Source: CAG-1031 sp964556785 (lineage in GTDB: Bacteria > Bacteroidota > Bacteroidia > Bacteroidales > Muribaculaceae). From it: DNA of 41,321 nt. The notes beneath the pieces are model-generated. The model was not told the origin of the DNA, searched no databases, and was given only the letters and a program-made list of their open reading frames with translations. The translations under genes and the position numbers were made by a program. The DNA is taken from positions 1 through 41,321 of the forward strand of contig CAZKXM010000007.1 in assembly GCA_964556785.1 (NCBI GenBank), in the 5' to 3' direction. Shown here piece by piece: positions 7,627-16,567 of the stretch. Positions within the stretch are counted from its first letter, which is position 1. Each line of letters begins with the position of its first letter.

Positions 7627-10593
7627 ATGAACCGTTTTACCCGATTCCTGATCGGAAGCGCGGCTTTGTGTGCAGCCATAGGCTCACAGGCAGCCACCTT
7701 TGTGGGCAGCCGATCGGATTTTCGTGACGAGACAATCTATTTCGCCATGACGACGCGTTTCTATGACGGCGACCCTACAAACAACACCTATTGCTGGGAC
7801 GGTGTGCTCAATCAGAACGACCCTGAGTGGCGAGGCGATTTCAAAGGCCTGATCGACAAGCTCGACTATATCAAGGCGCTCGGCTTCACTGCCGTGTGGA
7901 TCACCCCGGTTGTCGAAAATGCTTCCGGTCTCGACTATCATGGCTATCATGCATTCGACTTCAGCAAGGTCGATCCCCGCTACGAGAGCACCGATTGCAA
8001 GTTTCAGGATCTGATCGACGCCGCTCACAGCCGCGGAATGAAGGTGGTGCTCGACATCGTGCTTCAGCACACAGGCAACTTCGGTGAGAACTTTCTGTGC
8101 CCTATGTTCGTGAAAGACTATTCGGCCAACCTCTCTAACCTGCGTAAGTCACTCAAGCTCCACCCCAACAGCGTGCTTCCCGCAAATTATGACTTCGACG
8201 CATCAAATGCCTACAGCCTGCGCATCGCCGCTCTGAAAAACGAAGGTGGCGGCAACGGCGACAGCCGCAATCATTACCACCATGTGGCCAACGAATGGAA
8301 CTGGGACGATCCCTCGCGCTGGTGGGGCCAGATTGCCGGCGACTGCGTCGACCTCAACACCGAGAATCCCGAGGTTACAAACTATCTGGTTGACTGCTAC
8401 GGCAAGTTCATTGCAATGGGTGTCGACGGCTTCCGTATCGATACGGCAGGTCACATTTCGCGTCTGACATTCAACAACGCCTTCATTCCCCGCTTTCAGG
8501 AACTCGCCGAGCGCTACAAATCGCGCCGTAACGGAGGCGATTTCTTTATGTTCGGCGAGGTTTGCGCGCGCGACCGCAACGTGACCTATCGCAACCATGT
8601 GGGTTGTTCGCCCTACTGGTACACCTGGAAAGAGACAAAGAACTATCCCTGGGACTACAGCGAGGACTCATGGTCGAAAATCGTTGTTAAGACCGGCGAA
8701 CGCGGCAACCATGTCAATGCCACCAGCGTGACCCAGCAGGGCAACGACTATCTGGCAGATGTTAACAGTTCAACCCCCACATCGACCAACGCGTTCCTCA
8801 ACGGTAACGCCTACCACACTCCTGACCGTTCGCAGTACAGCGGCCTGAGTGTTATCGACTTCCCCATGCACTGGAATTTCCGCACAACAGGCGAAGCCTG
8901 GGGTATCCGCAGTGGTGACAAATACTATAACGACGCTTCATACAACGTTATGTATGTCGACTCACACGACTATGCCCCCGACGGTGCTCCCGAGAGTAAG
9001 CGCTTTGCCGGCTCGCAAACCACATGGGCGTCGAATCTCGACCTGATGTTCACCTTCCGCGGCATTCCCTGTATCTATTATGGTTCGGAGATCGAGTTCA
9101 AGAAGGGATGCACTATCGACGAAGGCGCTGCACTGGCTCTGAAAAATTCAGGCCGTGCATATTTCGGCGGCTTTATCGAGGGCAGCGTCGATGTGGCCGA
9201 CTTCGCCGACTACCGCAACGCCACCGGCAATATGGCCGTGTCGCTCAAACACCCGCTTTCGCTCCACATTCAGCGTCTCAACAAAATCCGCGCCGCTATT
9301 CCTGCATTGCGAAAAGGCCAGTATTCAACATCAGGTTGCTCTGGCAATATTGCCTTCAAGCGTCGTTACACCGACTCTACTACCGACTCTTACGTACTCG
9401 TCACCATTGGCGGTAACGCAACTTTCACAGGTGTTGAAAACGGAACCTACACCGACGCTATCACCGGCGATGTCAAGAAAGTGACCGACGGTAAACTCTC
9501 GGCAACTTGTTCGGGAGCAGCAAACATGCGCATCTACGTGCTTTCGACAGCCAAAACCCCTGCGCCCGGCAAGATCGGAACCGACGGTGCATATCTTTAC
9601 GCCACCTCACCGGTAAATGTTGCTCAGGGCAGCTATCCTCAGGAAACAGAGCCGCTCGACACTCAGACAAAGCGTGACAACGGCGCTCCCGAGTTTGAGG
9701 AGCCCGAGAATCCCATCACTCCCGCCATGGCTGAGGGTGAGCAGGCAGCTTTCTTCCATGATCCCGGAAATGCCTGGGGAACCGTCATCAAGGCGTGGGT
9801 TTGGAGCCCGACAAAGAATTTCACCGGCGGTTCATGGCCCGGTCAGAACGCTCAGTATCTCGGCAACGGCTACTGGAAGTGGACCTACAGCTCAACCGAC
9901 AAGATTCCCGACAACGCGCAGATTATCTTCAACAGCGGCAGCGATGCCAACAAGACAGCCGACATGAAGTGGGTTAACGGTGGCGTTTATGTTGCCGGAT
10001 CAACAGTTCCCGAGAGGGTGATCGAGGGTGCCGGAGAGATTGTCGGTCCCGATCCCGAGGAGCCCGATGAAGTTGACTGGGTGTTCTATTTCCTCAACAG
10101 CCGCGGATGGGACAAAGTGTTCTGCTATCTGTGGGACGACGGCCATCCCGACGGCCTTAAGCAGCACACCGGCTCTTGGCCCGGTCGCCAGGTTACGGAG
10201 ACCGTGTCGGCCGACGAACTTTCGCGCGCAGGCGAGACCTATCATCGCTTCATTCTTCCGAATACGGCGATGTATCATCCGCAGATCATCTTCAACGGAG
10301 GCGAAGGTAAGGAGCAGACCACCGACCTCGAAGCTGTTAACGGCGGTGTCTACACACCCGACGGCTTCTCTCACGGGATTGTCTCACAGATTCAGCCCGT
10401 GATCGATAACGTGCCTATGAACGTGGAAGTTATAGGCGGTGTGCTGACAATCACATCTCCCACTGAGGCTCTTGTCCCTGTTGTGCGTCTCGACGGAACT
10501 TACCGCACGATCCATGTTTATCCCGGCGTTAACCGTTATAGCGATCTCGCCCGCGGATTCTACGTTGTCGGCGGCACGAAAGTGATACTCTGA
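7627..10593 (+). CDS. Secreted GH13 alpha-amylase with two CBM26-type starch-binding modules
   Basis: 988 residues. It hydrolyses internal alpha-1,4 bonds of starch outside the cytoplasm. A signal peptide ends near GSQA (residue 22). The GH13 barrel occupies about residues 30-560: region I DIVLQH, nucleophile Asp272 in GFRIDTAGH, acid/base Glu311 in MFGEV, and His447/Asp448 in YVDSHD. A beta-sandwich follows, then two related starch-binding modules at roughly 708-795 and 815-910, each with the pattern SWPG, aromatic residues, QIIFN and VNGGVY. A short C-terminal tail (HVYPGVNRYSDLARGFYVVG) resembles Bacteroidales surface-protein tails. No SusC/SusD genes are adjacent, so it is a stand-alone enzyme. 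Substrate assignment is firm at the family level; the cell-surface location is inferred. Confidence 0.93.
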   Translation: MNRFTRFLIGSAALCAAIGSQAATFVGSRSDFRDETIYFAMTTRFYDGDPTNNTYCWDGVLNQNDPEWRGDFKGLIDKLDYIKALGFTAVWITPVVENASGLDYHGYHAFDFSKVDPRYESTDCKFQDLIDAAHSRGMKVVLDIVLQHTGNFGENFLCPMFVKDYSANLSNLRKSLKLHPNSVLPANYDFDASNAYSLRIAALKNEGGGNGDSRNHYHHVANEWNWDDPSRWWGQIAGDCVDLNTENPEVTNYLVDCYGKFIAMGVDGFRIDTAGHISRLTFNNAFIPRFQELAERYKSRRNGGDFFMFGEVCARDRNVTYRNHVGCSPYWYTWKETKNYPWDYSEDSWSKIVVKTGERGNHVNATSVTQQGNDYLADVNSSTPTSTNAFLNGNAYHTPDRSQYSGLSVIDFPMHWNFRTTGEAWGIRSGDKYYNDASYNVMYVDSHDYAPDGAPESKRFAGSQTTWASNLDLMFTFRGIPCIYYGSEIEFKKGCTIDEGAALALKNSGRAYFGGFIEGSVDVADFADYRNATGNMAVSLKHPLSLHIQRLNKIRAAIPALRKGQYSTSGCSGNIAFKRRYTDSTTDSYVLVTIGGNATFTGVENGTYTDAITGDVKKVTDGKLSATCSGAANMRIYVLSTAKTPAPGKIGTDGAYLYATSPVNVAQGSYPQETEPLDTQTKRDNGAPEFEEPENPITPAMAEGEQAAFFHDPGNAWGTVIKAWVWSPTKNFTGGSWPGQNAQYLGNGYWKWTYSSTDKIPDNAQIIFNSGSDANKTADMKWVNGGVYVAGSTVPERVIEGAGEIVGPDPEEPDEVDWVFYFLNSRGWDKVFCYLWDDGHPDGLKQHTGSWPGRQVTETVSADELSRAGETYHRFILPNTAMYHPQIIFNGGEGKEQTTDLEAVNGGVYTPDGFSHGIVSQIQPVIDNVPMNVEVIGGVLTITSPTEALVPVVRLDGTYRTIHVYPGVNRYSDLARGFYVVGGTKVIL

Positions 10594-10621
10594 CAGCGGT
10601 CACTGATTTTTCAACCTTTCA

Positions 10622-10664
10622 CCGGGTCGGAGCTCAAACATAGGCTCCGGCCCGGATTATTTTT
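10622..10664 (+). terminator. Strong rho-independent terminator after the amylase gene
   Basis: A 12-bp stem (10622-10633 with 10644-10655, one G-U pair) with a 10-base loop is followed by ATTATTTTT. It ends the amylase transcript and lies directly before the biotin operon promoter. Confidence 0.85.
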
Positions 10665-10677
10665 GGCGAAAATTTAG

Positions 10678-10685
10678 TAACTTTG
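10678..10685 (+). promoter_or_regulatory. Promoter -7 box of the biotin operon
   Basis: TAACTTTG is an exact TAnnTTTG box, only 7 bases before the first possible bioA ATG (10693). I find no good TTTG box 19-21 bases upstream, because that position falls in the terminator T-run. No long leader or biotin operator palindrome is visible between the box and the gene. Confidence 0.6.
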
Positions 10686-10692
10686 CGCCTAT

Positions 10693-11991
10693 ATGACAGG
10701 AATGGAAACATCTGAAGACTCGCTGCTGCATGATGATTGGGACCGTGAGCATCTCTGGCACCCCTACACATCAGCCATCAATCCTCTCCCGACATATAAG
10801 GTGGTTTCAGCCGATGGCGTGCGCCTGCGTCTTGCCGACGGCAGTGAACTGATCGACGGTATGTCGTCGTGGTGGTCAACCATCCATGGCTATAATCATC
10901 CTGCAATCAATGCCGCTGCCGTTGACCAGATCGGCCGAATGAGCCATGTTATGTTTGGCGGAATCACCCACAATCCCGCAATTGAGCTCGGAAAGCGACT
11001 GCTTAGCATCGCCCCTCCGTCAATGCACAATATCTTTTATGCCGACAGTGGCTCGGTTGCCGTTGAGGTGGCCATGAAGATGGCTGTTCAGGCAGCCGTG
11101 GCAAAGAGCGGATCGCACGATAAAACTAATTTTGTCACCATCCGTTCGGGCTATCATGGCGACACATGGAATGCCATGAGCGTCTGTGATCCCGTCACGG
11201 GAATGCACGGCGCGTTTGGCTCGGCTCTGCCTGTAAGATTTTTCGTTCCGCAACCTCGCTCGCGTTTTGACGGTCAGTGGAACGATGCCGACATTGCGCC
11301 GCTTGCCGAGCTGCTTGAGCAGAAGCATTCTGAAATTGCCGCACTGATTCTTGAGCCTGTTGTACAGGGCGCCGGAGGAATGTGGTTTTATCATCCCGAA
11401 TATCTCCGTCAGGCGCGCCAGCTCTGCGACCGCTATGGCGTTTATCTGATTTTCGACGAGATCGCAACCGGATTCTGGCGTACCGGAAAGGCATTTGCAT
11501 GGGAGCACGCCGGTGTAGAGCCCGACATCATGACCATAGGCAAAGGGCTCACCGCCGGTTATCTGACATCGAGCGCCGTATTGACAACCGAAGCCGTCGC
11601 CCGGACAATTTCAGAAGGTGAGGCCGGTGTGATGATGCACGGCCCCACGTTTATGGGCAATCCTCTTGCGTGTGCAATAGGCATAGCGTCGTTTGATCTG
11701 CTTGTCGGTCAGGATATGCCCGCAATTCTCGAGAATCTCGAGTCGAAAATGCGGCAGTGGCTTGCGCCGGCAGCTGCGTTGCCTCAGGTTGCCGATGTGA
11801 GAGTGCTCGGTTCCATCGGTGTGATAGAGATGAAGGAACCGGTTGATGTTGGCGAGTTTCAGAAAAAGTGTGTGGCCCGCGGAATCTGGGTACGCCCCTT
11901 TGGCCGCAACGTCTACATCATGCCTCCTTACATAATTAACGATACCGATCTGCAAACCCTGTGCATGCAGATGATTGAATGTATAAAATGA
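10693..11991 (+). CDS. bioA: Adenosylmethionine-8-amino-7-oxononanoate aminotransferase
   Basis: 432 residues. This PLP enzyme converts 8-amino-7-oxononanoate to 7,8-diaminononanoate, the third step of biotin ring assembly. The early HLWHPYTS motif, YHGDTWNAMSVCDP, the PLP-ring aspartate Asp255 in LIFDEIATGF and the Schiff-base lysine Lys284 in TIGKGLTAGY are all BioA hallmarks. ATG 10693 would give an almost leaderless mRNA given the promoter box 7 bases upstream; ATG 10702 (starting METSEDS) is equally good and would leave a leader of about 10 bases. It is the first gene of bioA-bioF-bioGC-bioD. bioB is not in this window. Confidence 0.96.
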   Translation: MTGMETSEDSLLHDDWDREHLWHPYTSAINPLPTYKVVSADGVRLRLADGSELIDGMSSWWSTIHGYNHPAINAAAVDQIGRMSHVMFGGITHNPAIELGKRLLSIAPPSMHNIFYADSGSVAVEVAMKMAVQAAVAKSGSHDKTNFVTIRSGYHGDTWNAMSVCDPVTGMHGAFGSALPVRFFVPQPRSRFDGQWNDADIAPLAELLEQKHSEIAALILEPVVQGAGGMWFYHPEYLRQARQLCDRYGVYLIFDEIATGFWRTGKAFAWEHAGVEPDIMTIGKGLTAGYLTSSAVLTTEAVARTISEGEAGVMMHGPTFMGNPLACAIGIASFDLLVGQDMPAILENLESKMRQWLAPAAALPQVADVRVLGSIGVIEMKEPVDVGEFQKKCVARGIWVRPFGRNVYIMPPYIINDTDLQTLCMQMIECIK

Positions 11992-13127
11992 TCTGGCAGT
12001 CACTCCTCGACGATCTGGCGGCGAGCGGCAACCTCCGCTCTATTCCGAGCCACGACAGCGGCGTCGGGGTGGTTGACCTGTCGACAAACGATTATCTGGG
12101 AATTGCCTCGCGCAGAGACCTCCATGAATCGTTTCTTGCCGGTGAGCAGGCCGCGCGCGCATCGTTCAGCTCAAGTGCTTCGAGGCTCCTTGCCGCGCGT
12201 CAGGAGAGCTACACCAGGCTCGAACGCCGTCTCGGCGAACTGTTCGGCGGAAGGGAGGCATTGCTCTTCAACAGCGGATATCATGCCAACACGGGTATTG
12301 TCAGCGCTCTTGCCGGTGCCGTCAAAGGGTGTGTGATAATAGCCGATAAACTTATCCATGCAAGTGTGATTGATGGAATCACGCTTTCAGGTGCATCATT
12401 CGAGCGTTTCCGGCACAACGACCTTCGCCATCTGGAGCGTTTGCTCACAAAGCACTCCGCTGCTCCGCTGCTGATTGTGATTGTTGAGGGTGTCTACAGC
12501 ATGGACGGCGATTCAGCCGACATTCATGCTCTCGTAGAACTCAAAAAGAGATTCCCCAACATGATGCTTTATGTCGACGAGGCTCATTCCTTCGGTGTGG
12601 AGGGTCCCGGAGGCCTCGGACTTTGCGTAGAAGCGGGGAAGACAGACGAAGTCGACATTATTGTCGGCACTTTTGGCAAATCTTTGGCATCGAGCGGTGC
12701 TTTTGCCATTGTCAGCAAAGAGCTGCGTGATTTCCTGATCAACAAATCGCGGCCGTTGATTTTCTCAACGGCCCTGCCGCCGATATGCGTGGAGTGGACA
12801 CTGACGGTGATCGAGTTGATGCTGTCGATGGACACCGAGCGCACACACCTCAGGCAATTGGCCAGGAGACTGAAACGGATTCTCGTTCCGCTGTCAGAGT
12901 CAGCACCGTCAGGCGCCAGCCACATACAGCCTCTCATAATCGGCGATGCTGAAAAAGCTGTTGCGCTGTCAAAGTCGCTGCTCGAAGATGGAATAAAAGT
13001 GCTCCCGATCCGCACCCCAACCGTACCTCCCGGCACTGAGCGGCTGCGCATAAGCCTCTCTGCAGCGCTGGCCGACGAAGATCTTACCCGCCTGGCGGCT
13101 GCACTAAACAAAAATTTCAGGTCATGA
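11988..13127 (+). CDS. bioF: 8-amino-7-oxononanoate synthase
   Basis: 379 residues from ATG 11988. This PLP enzyme condenses pimeloyl-ACP or -CoA with alanine. Family motifs are LSTNDYLGIA near the start, FNSGYHAN, YVDEAHSFGVEG (PLP-binding Asp197 and His200) and the lysine loop GTFGKSLASSG with Lys231. The start ATG overlaps the bioA stop as ATGA, a sign of translational coupling; an in-frame ATG three codons earlier (11979) is also possible. The following junction is likewise ATGA. Confidence 0.96.
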   Translation: MIWQSLLDDLAASGNLRSIPSHDSGVGVVDLSTNDYLGIASRRDLHESFLAGEQAARASFSSSASRLLAARQESYTRLERRLGELFGGREALLFNSGYHANTGIVSALAGAVKGCVIIADKLIHASVIDGITLSGASFERFRHNDLRHLERLLTKHSAAPLLIVIVEGVYSMDGDSADIHALVELKKRFPNMMLYVDEAHSFGVEGPGGLGLCVEAGKTDEVDIIVGTFGKSLASSGAFAIVSKELRDFLINKSRPLIFSTALPPICVEWTLTVIELMLSMDTERTHLRQLARRLKRILVPLSESAPSGASHIQPLIIGDAEKAVALSKSLLEDGIKVLPIRTPTVPPGTERLRISLSAALADEDLTRLAAALNKNFRS

Positions 13128-14410
13128 AAAGTCAGTTTACAGTCAGGGAGGGCAACAGCCGCCTGCTGATGTTTTTCAGCGGGTGGGGGAGCGATGCGTC
13201 GGTGGTGGACGGGCTGCGTTTTCCGGGCTATGATGTGATGGCTCTCTACGACTATCGCTCACCTGATTTCGATGTGAATGTTATCAGCGGGTATCAGGAG
13301 ATAGTGATTGCCGCCTGGTCGTTTGGGGTTGCGGCTGCGGCATGTTTCGCAGGAGCGCACACAGGATTACCGATTACCCGCAGGGTGGCGATCAATGGAA
13401 CTCTCTATCCAATTGACGATTCGAAAGGAATTCCCCAGGCAATATTTCAAGGAACACTTGACGGGTTGGATCAACGGAATCTGACGAAATTCATCCGCCG
13501 CACGACCCTCGGTCGCAGCTATACATCTTCGAGAACTGACATTGACGAGCTCAAGCAGGAACTGAGGGCCGTTGCAGCGCTTAATGTCCCGCAGCAGAAT
13601 TGGGACATGGCCTTTGTAGCTGACGATGACCGCATTATCCCTCCCGCCAATCAGATCAGGGCATGGAGCGGCACACCCGTGCGCACCATTGCCGGGCCTC
13701 ATCTGCCTGATTTCGAGGCTCTGCTCGCGCCCCTGATGATCGACAAGAACCGCGTTGCACGGTCGTTTGGTGCAGCTTCGGCAAGCTACGATGCCGAGGC
13801 CTCGGTTCAGGCCAGAATTGTAGATAATCTTCTGTCGCATGCTGAGCTCGATCCGGCCATTGCTGTTGAGATCGGGTCGGGCACAGGACTGCTGACCCGC
13901 AAGTTTCTGCAGCGCTACGCTCCCGGGCGGTTGACCCTTGTTGATTTTAACCCCGTTGAGATTCCGGGTGCTCTTGCTGTGGCTGCCGATGCCGAGCGAT
14001 GGATTGCGCAGCAGGCCGAAGAATCGTTCACATGCGTTATGTCATCGTCGGCAATGCAGTGGTTTAATTCACCATTGACCTTTCTGCACCATGTAAGCCG
14101 GGTGCTGAAACCGGGCGGAACGGCCCTGATCTCCACATTCGGTCCTGAGACAATGCGCGAGCTCGAAGGAATTTCACCACGCCTTCCTTATCTTTATCCG
14201 AGCGAACTTCCCGGAGTTGTCGACACAGAAATAATCACCCTCAGTTTCGATTCACCCACTGACATCATGCGCCACATGCGGCTCACGGGGGTCAATGCCC
14301 TGTCGACCGGGCCATCGCATGCGCTGCGGGCCGCACGGCTTTGGCCGCGCAACCCTGACGGACGTTACTCTCTTACCTATCAACCAATTTACATCAAGAT
14401 TACAAAATGA
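13124..14410 (+). CDS. Fused BioG-BioC: pimeloyl-ACP methyl ester esterase and malonyl-ACP methyltransferase
   Basis: 428 residues carrying two enzymes that open and close the synthesis of the biotin pimeloyl chain. Residues 1 to about 203 are a BioG (DUF452) alpha/beta-hydrolase with the serine in AWSFG (Ser66), an aspartate in the ADDDR segment near 167-169 and His193 in GPHLPDF. From about 205, MIDKNRVARSFGAASASYD opens the BioC methyltransferase, with the SAM-binding motif VEIGSGTGLL at 248-257 and the LHHVSRVLKPGG motif. BioC methylates malonyl-ACP so that fatty-acid synthase extends it; BioG removes the methyl group once the chain is pimeloyl. Fusion in this order is known in Bacteroidetes. 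ATGA overlaps lie at both ends. Confidence 0.92.
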   Translation: MKSQFTVREGNSRLLMFFSGWGSDASVVDGLRFPGYDVMALYDYRSPDFDVNVISGYQEIVIAAWSFGVAAAACFAGAHTGLPITRRVAINGTLYPIDDSKGIPQAIFQGTLDGLDQRNLTKFIRRTTLGRSYTSSRTDIDELKQELRAVAALNVPQQNWDMAFVADDDRIIPPANQIRAWSGTPVRTIAGPHLPDFEALLAPLMIDKNRVARSFGAASASYDAEASVQARIVDNLLSHAELDPAIAVEIGSGTGLLTRKFLQRYAPGRLTLVDFNPVEIPGALAVAADAERWIAQQAEESFTCVMSSSAMQWFNSPLTFLHHVSRVLKPGGTALISTFGPETMRELEGISPRLPYLYPSELPGVVDTEIITLSFDSPTDIMRHMRLTGVNALSTGPSHALRAARLWPRNPDGRYSLTYQPIYIKITK

Positions 14411-15051
14411 GCGATATAATATTTGTTTCAGGAATAGATACCGACGCAGGCAAGTCGTATGCCACGGGCTGGCTGGCGCGCCGTCTGATGGACGAGGGAA
14501 AGAGTGTGGTTACCCAAAAGTTTATCCAGACAGGAAACAACGGTTTTTCTGAAGATATTGTGCTCCATCGCCGGCTGATGGGGATCGATGAGCTTCCCGA
14601 AGACAAGAAACTGCTCACATCGCCGGTGATTTTCTCTTATCCGGCATCGGCTCAGCTTGCCGCGCGTGTTGACGGTCGCACGATCGACCTTTCTGTGATC
14701 GAGAATGCCACCAGACAATTGGCCGAAAAATATGACGTGGTGCTGATTGAGGGAGCCGGTGGTCTGATGGTGCCCGTTACCGATCATTACTTTACTATCG
14801 ACTATGTGGCCGAACACAATCTTCCGATAGTGCTTGTGACGAACGGACGGCTCGGATCGATCAATCACACTATTCTTTCGCTCGAAGCCATCAAGGCCCG
14901 CGGAATCACCCTGCGGGCAGTGATCTATAACCGCCATTTCGATTACGACGATCTTATCTCGGCCGACACCCACGGATTTATCGAACGTTACATTGCCGAA
15001 CGTTTCCCTGAAGCCGAATTGCTTGATGTTCCTTCCATTCCTGAACAATAA
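14407..15051 (+). CDS. bioD: Dethiobiotin synthetase
   Basis: 214 residues. It closes the ureido ring of dethiobiotin from diaminononanoate, CO2 and ATP. The P-loop is FVSGIDTDAGKSYATG with Lys16 and Ser17 (most homologues have Thr here), and VLIEGAGGLMVPV is the second family signature. The start overlaps the bioGC stop as ATGA. It is the last gene of the biotin set in this window; only bioB is missing from a complete pathway. Confidence 0.95.
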   Translation: MSDIIFVSGIDTDAGKSYATGWLARRLMDEGKSVVTQKFIQTGNNGFSEDIVLHRRLMGIDELPEDKKLLTSPVIFSYPASAQLAARVDGRTIDLSVIENATRQLAEKYDVVLIEGAGGLMVPVTDHYFTIDYVAEHNLPIVLVTNGRLGSINHTILSLEAIKARGITLRAVIYNRHFDYDDLISADTHGFIERYIAERFPEAELLDVPSIPEQ

Positions 15052-15064
15052 TTATTGAGCGACG

Positions 15065-15697
15065 ATGACTCTTCCCCAGCCTGATATTTCAATTCCGAAG
15101 TCGGCCATCAGCGAAATGGAAGCTGTGGTCTATCCGGGCAATATAACAATTGTCGACACCCCTGAGCTTGCCGCCGACGCAGTCAGTGTCCTTGAAAATG
15201 AGAGTCTTGTGGGTTTCGACACAGAAACCAAGCCCGCCTTCAAGAAAGGACAGTCGCACCCGGTTGCCCTGATGCAGGTAGCCACGGAATCGCAGAGCTT
15301 TCTGTTTCGCCTCAACGTACTCGGAATGAATCCCGACATAAAGCGATTTCTTGAAAACGAGCGGATCACAAAGATAGGACTATCGCTTAAAGACGATTTC
15401 TTTGTGATGCACCGTTCAGCAGAGTTCGAGCCTAAAGGATTCATCGACCTACAGGGCTATGTGAGGGAATTCCGCATTGCCGACTGTTCGCTTCAGCGCA
15501 TCTATGCCATTCTGTTCGGCCGACGCATTTCAAAGGCTCAGCGGCTTTCAAACTGGGAGGCGCCAACGCTCACTCCCGCGCAGCAGAGCTATGCCTCGAT
15601 CGATGCCTGGGCATGTCTGAAAATCTATAATTTCCTTTCGGAAGGGCTATTCGATCCCGACACTTGTCCTTACCGAATCACCACCGAATGCGAATGA
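15065..15697 (+). CDS. DEDDy 3'-5' exonuclease (RNase D / WRN-like exonuclease domain)
   Basis: 210 residues consisting of a single 3'-5' exonuclease domain. The acidic metal ligands are visible: Asp52 and Glu54 in GFDTETKP, Asp111/112 in LSLKDDF, and Tyr177 with Asp181 in YASIDAWACLKIY, which places it in the DEDDy class. It lacks the HRDC domains of full RNase D. Substrate (RNA or DNA) cannot be decided. It starts 13 bases after bioD, so it may be read from the biotin operon, and its stop overlaps the next start as ATGA. Confidence 0.88.
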   Translation: MTLPQPDISIPKSAISEMEAVVYPGNITIVDTPELAADAVSVLENESLVGFDTETKPAFKKGQSHPVALMQVATESQSFLFRLNVLGMNPDIKRFLENERITKIGLSLKDDFFVMHRSAEFEPKGFIDLQGYVREFRIADCSLQRIYAILFGRRISKAQRLSNWEAPTLTPAQQSYASIDAWACLKIYNFLSEGLFDPDTCPYRITTECE

Positions 15698-15894
15698 AGC
15701 GTCCGCGCAGATCAACAGTGATTCCGCTCATTCTGCTTGTCTATCTCGCGGTTATGAGCTATATCGGGCTGCCTGAATTGCGGGCAGGTCACTATCTCTA
15801 CTATTTCGGCATAATCGGAGCTACGCTTACGGTTATCTTCCTGCTGCATCTCTCGCTGAAGCGTCGCGAGAAATCGTCAGACAACCATAAGTAG
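15694..15894 (+). CDS. Small two-helix membrane protein, function unknown
   Basis: 66 residues. There is a basic N-terminus (MKRPRRS), a hydrophobic segment at about 9-25, a second at about 35-53, and a basic hydrophilic tail. I do not recognise a named family. ATG 15694 overlaps the exonuclease stop as ATGA, which argues for a real, translationally coupled gene; another ATG two codons earlier (15688) is possible. No clear terminator follows it. Confidence 0.7.
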   Translation: MKRPRRSTVIPLILLVYLAVMSYIGLPELRAGHYLYYFGIIGATLTVIFLLHLSLKRREKSSDNHK

Positions 15895-16165
15895 CGAACT
15901 CTTACGTTACGGGTTATCACACGTCGGCTCCGTCTTTCAGAGCTCGTCCGAACCACGCTACAAACATAATTACTGTTAGAAGAAAGGTCATAATCAAAAA
16001 ACTGTTTTGGTTGTGAAGCAAATTTATCGTCGTTGATGGGCAAAATCTCAGCTCGCTCAGGTTAAAGATGCTTAATTATGCATTCCGGCTGCTTGTTACG
16101 GAATTATATAAGTGATGCAAATAGTGTATATTTACATGCTTTTTTGAATAAAAAACATCTTAATA
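15895..16165. other. Intergenic stretch before the secreted-protein operon
   Basis: 271 bases without a convincing gene or RNA. The only promoter-like element I can point to is TATATTTA at 16127-16134 (one mismatch to TAnnTTTG), 31 bases before the next ATG, without a matching TTTG box at the right distance. Confidence 0.4.
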
Positions 16166-16567
16166 ATGAGAAAACTATTACTGTTGGTTGCAGCCCTGAT
16201 GTCGACACTGACGGTGTTTGCCACCGACTCTTTCAGTCTTGTGTTCCGGAGCAAGGATGGAACCGAGACGAAAATTCCCGCTGCCGGTCTGCGCATGAAT
16301 GTGGCAGACGGTAAATTGATCGTGGCATCGGCCGGTAATCAGGCGTTCAACATTGCCGATCTTGCTTCAATGCGTTTCATTGCGTTTACTTCGGGCCTGA
16401 CTTCTGACTTTGCGGCCGGTGACACTGCTGTTGAGGTGTTCAATCTGTCTGGAATCAGTATGGGTAGTTACAATTCTGTGGATGAATTTGTTAACCGTGT
16501 GTCTGAAACAGGTGTATATCTTGTGAGAAGCTCAGCAGGCACAGCGAAAATTGTCGTAACGAAATGA
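16166..16567 (+). CDS. Small secreted protein with a type IX secretion-like C-terminal tail
   Basis: 133 residues. A clear signal peptide (MRKLLLLVAALMSTLTVFA) is followed by a short beta-rich domain (FSLVFRSKDGTETKIPAAGL) resembling the start of the next gene's product. The last 45 residues have the layout of a T9SS sorting domain: VEVFNLSGISMGSY, then GVYLVRSSAGTAKIVVTK. No catalytic motif is visible and I do not know its function. Its stop overlaps the start of the next gene as ATGA, so the two are made together and may act together at the cell surface. Confidence 0.8.
   Translation: MRKLLLLVAALMSTLTVFATDSFSLVFRSKDGTETKIPAAGLRMNVADGKLIVASAGNQAFNIADLASMRFIAFTSGLTSDFAAGDTAVEVFNLSGISMGSYNSVDEFVNRVSETGVYLVRSSAGTAKIVVTK

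Noticed and set aside
10656..10692. Biotin riboswitch or BirA operator before bioA
   Set aside because: The space between terminator and start is under 40 bases and has no long dyad, so there is no room for either.
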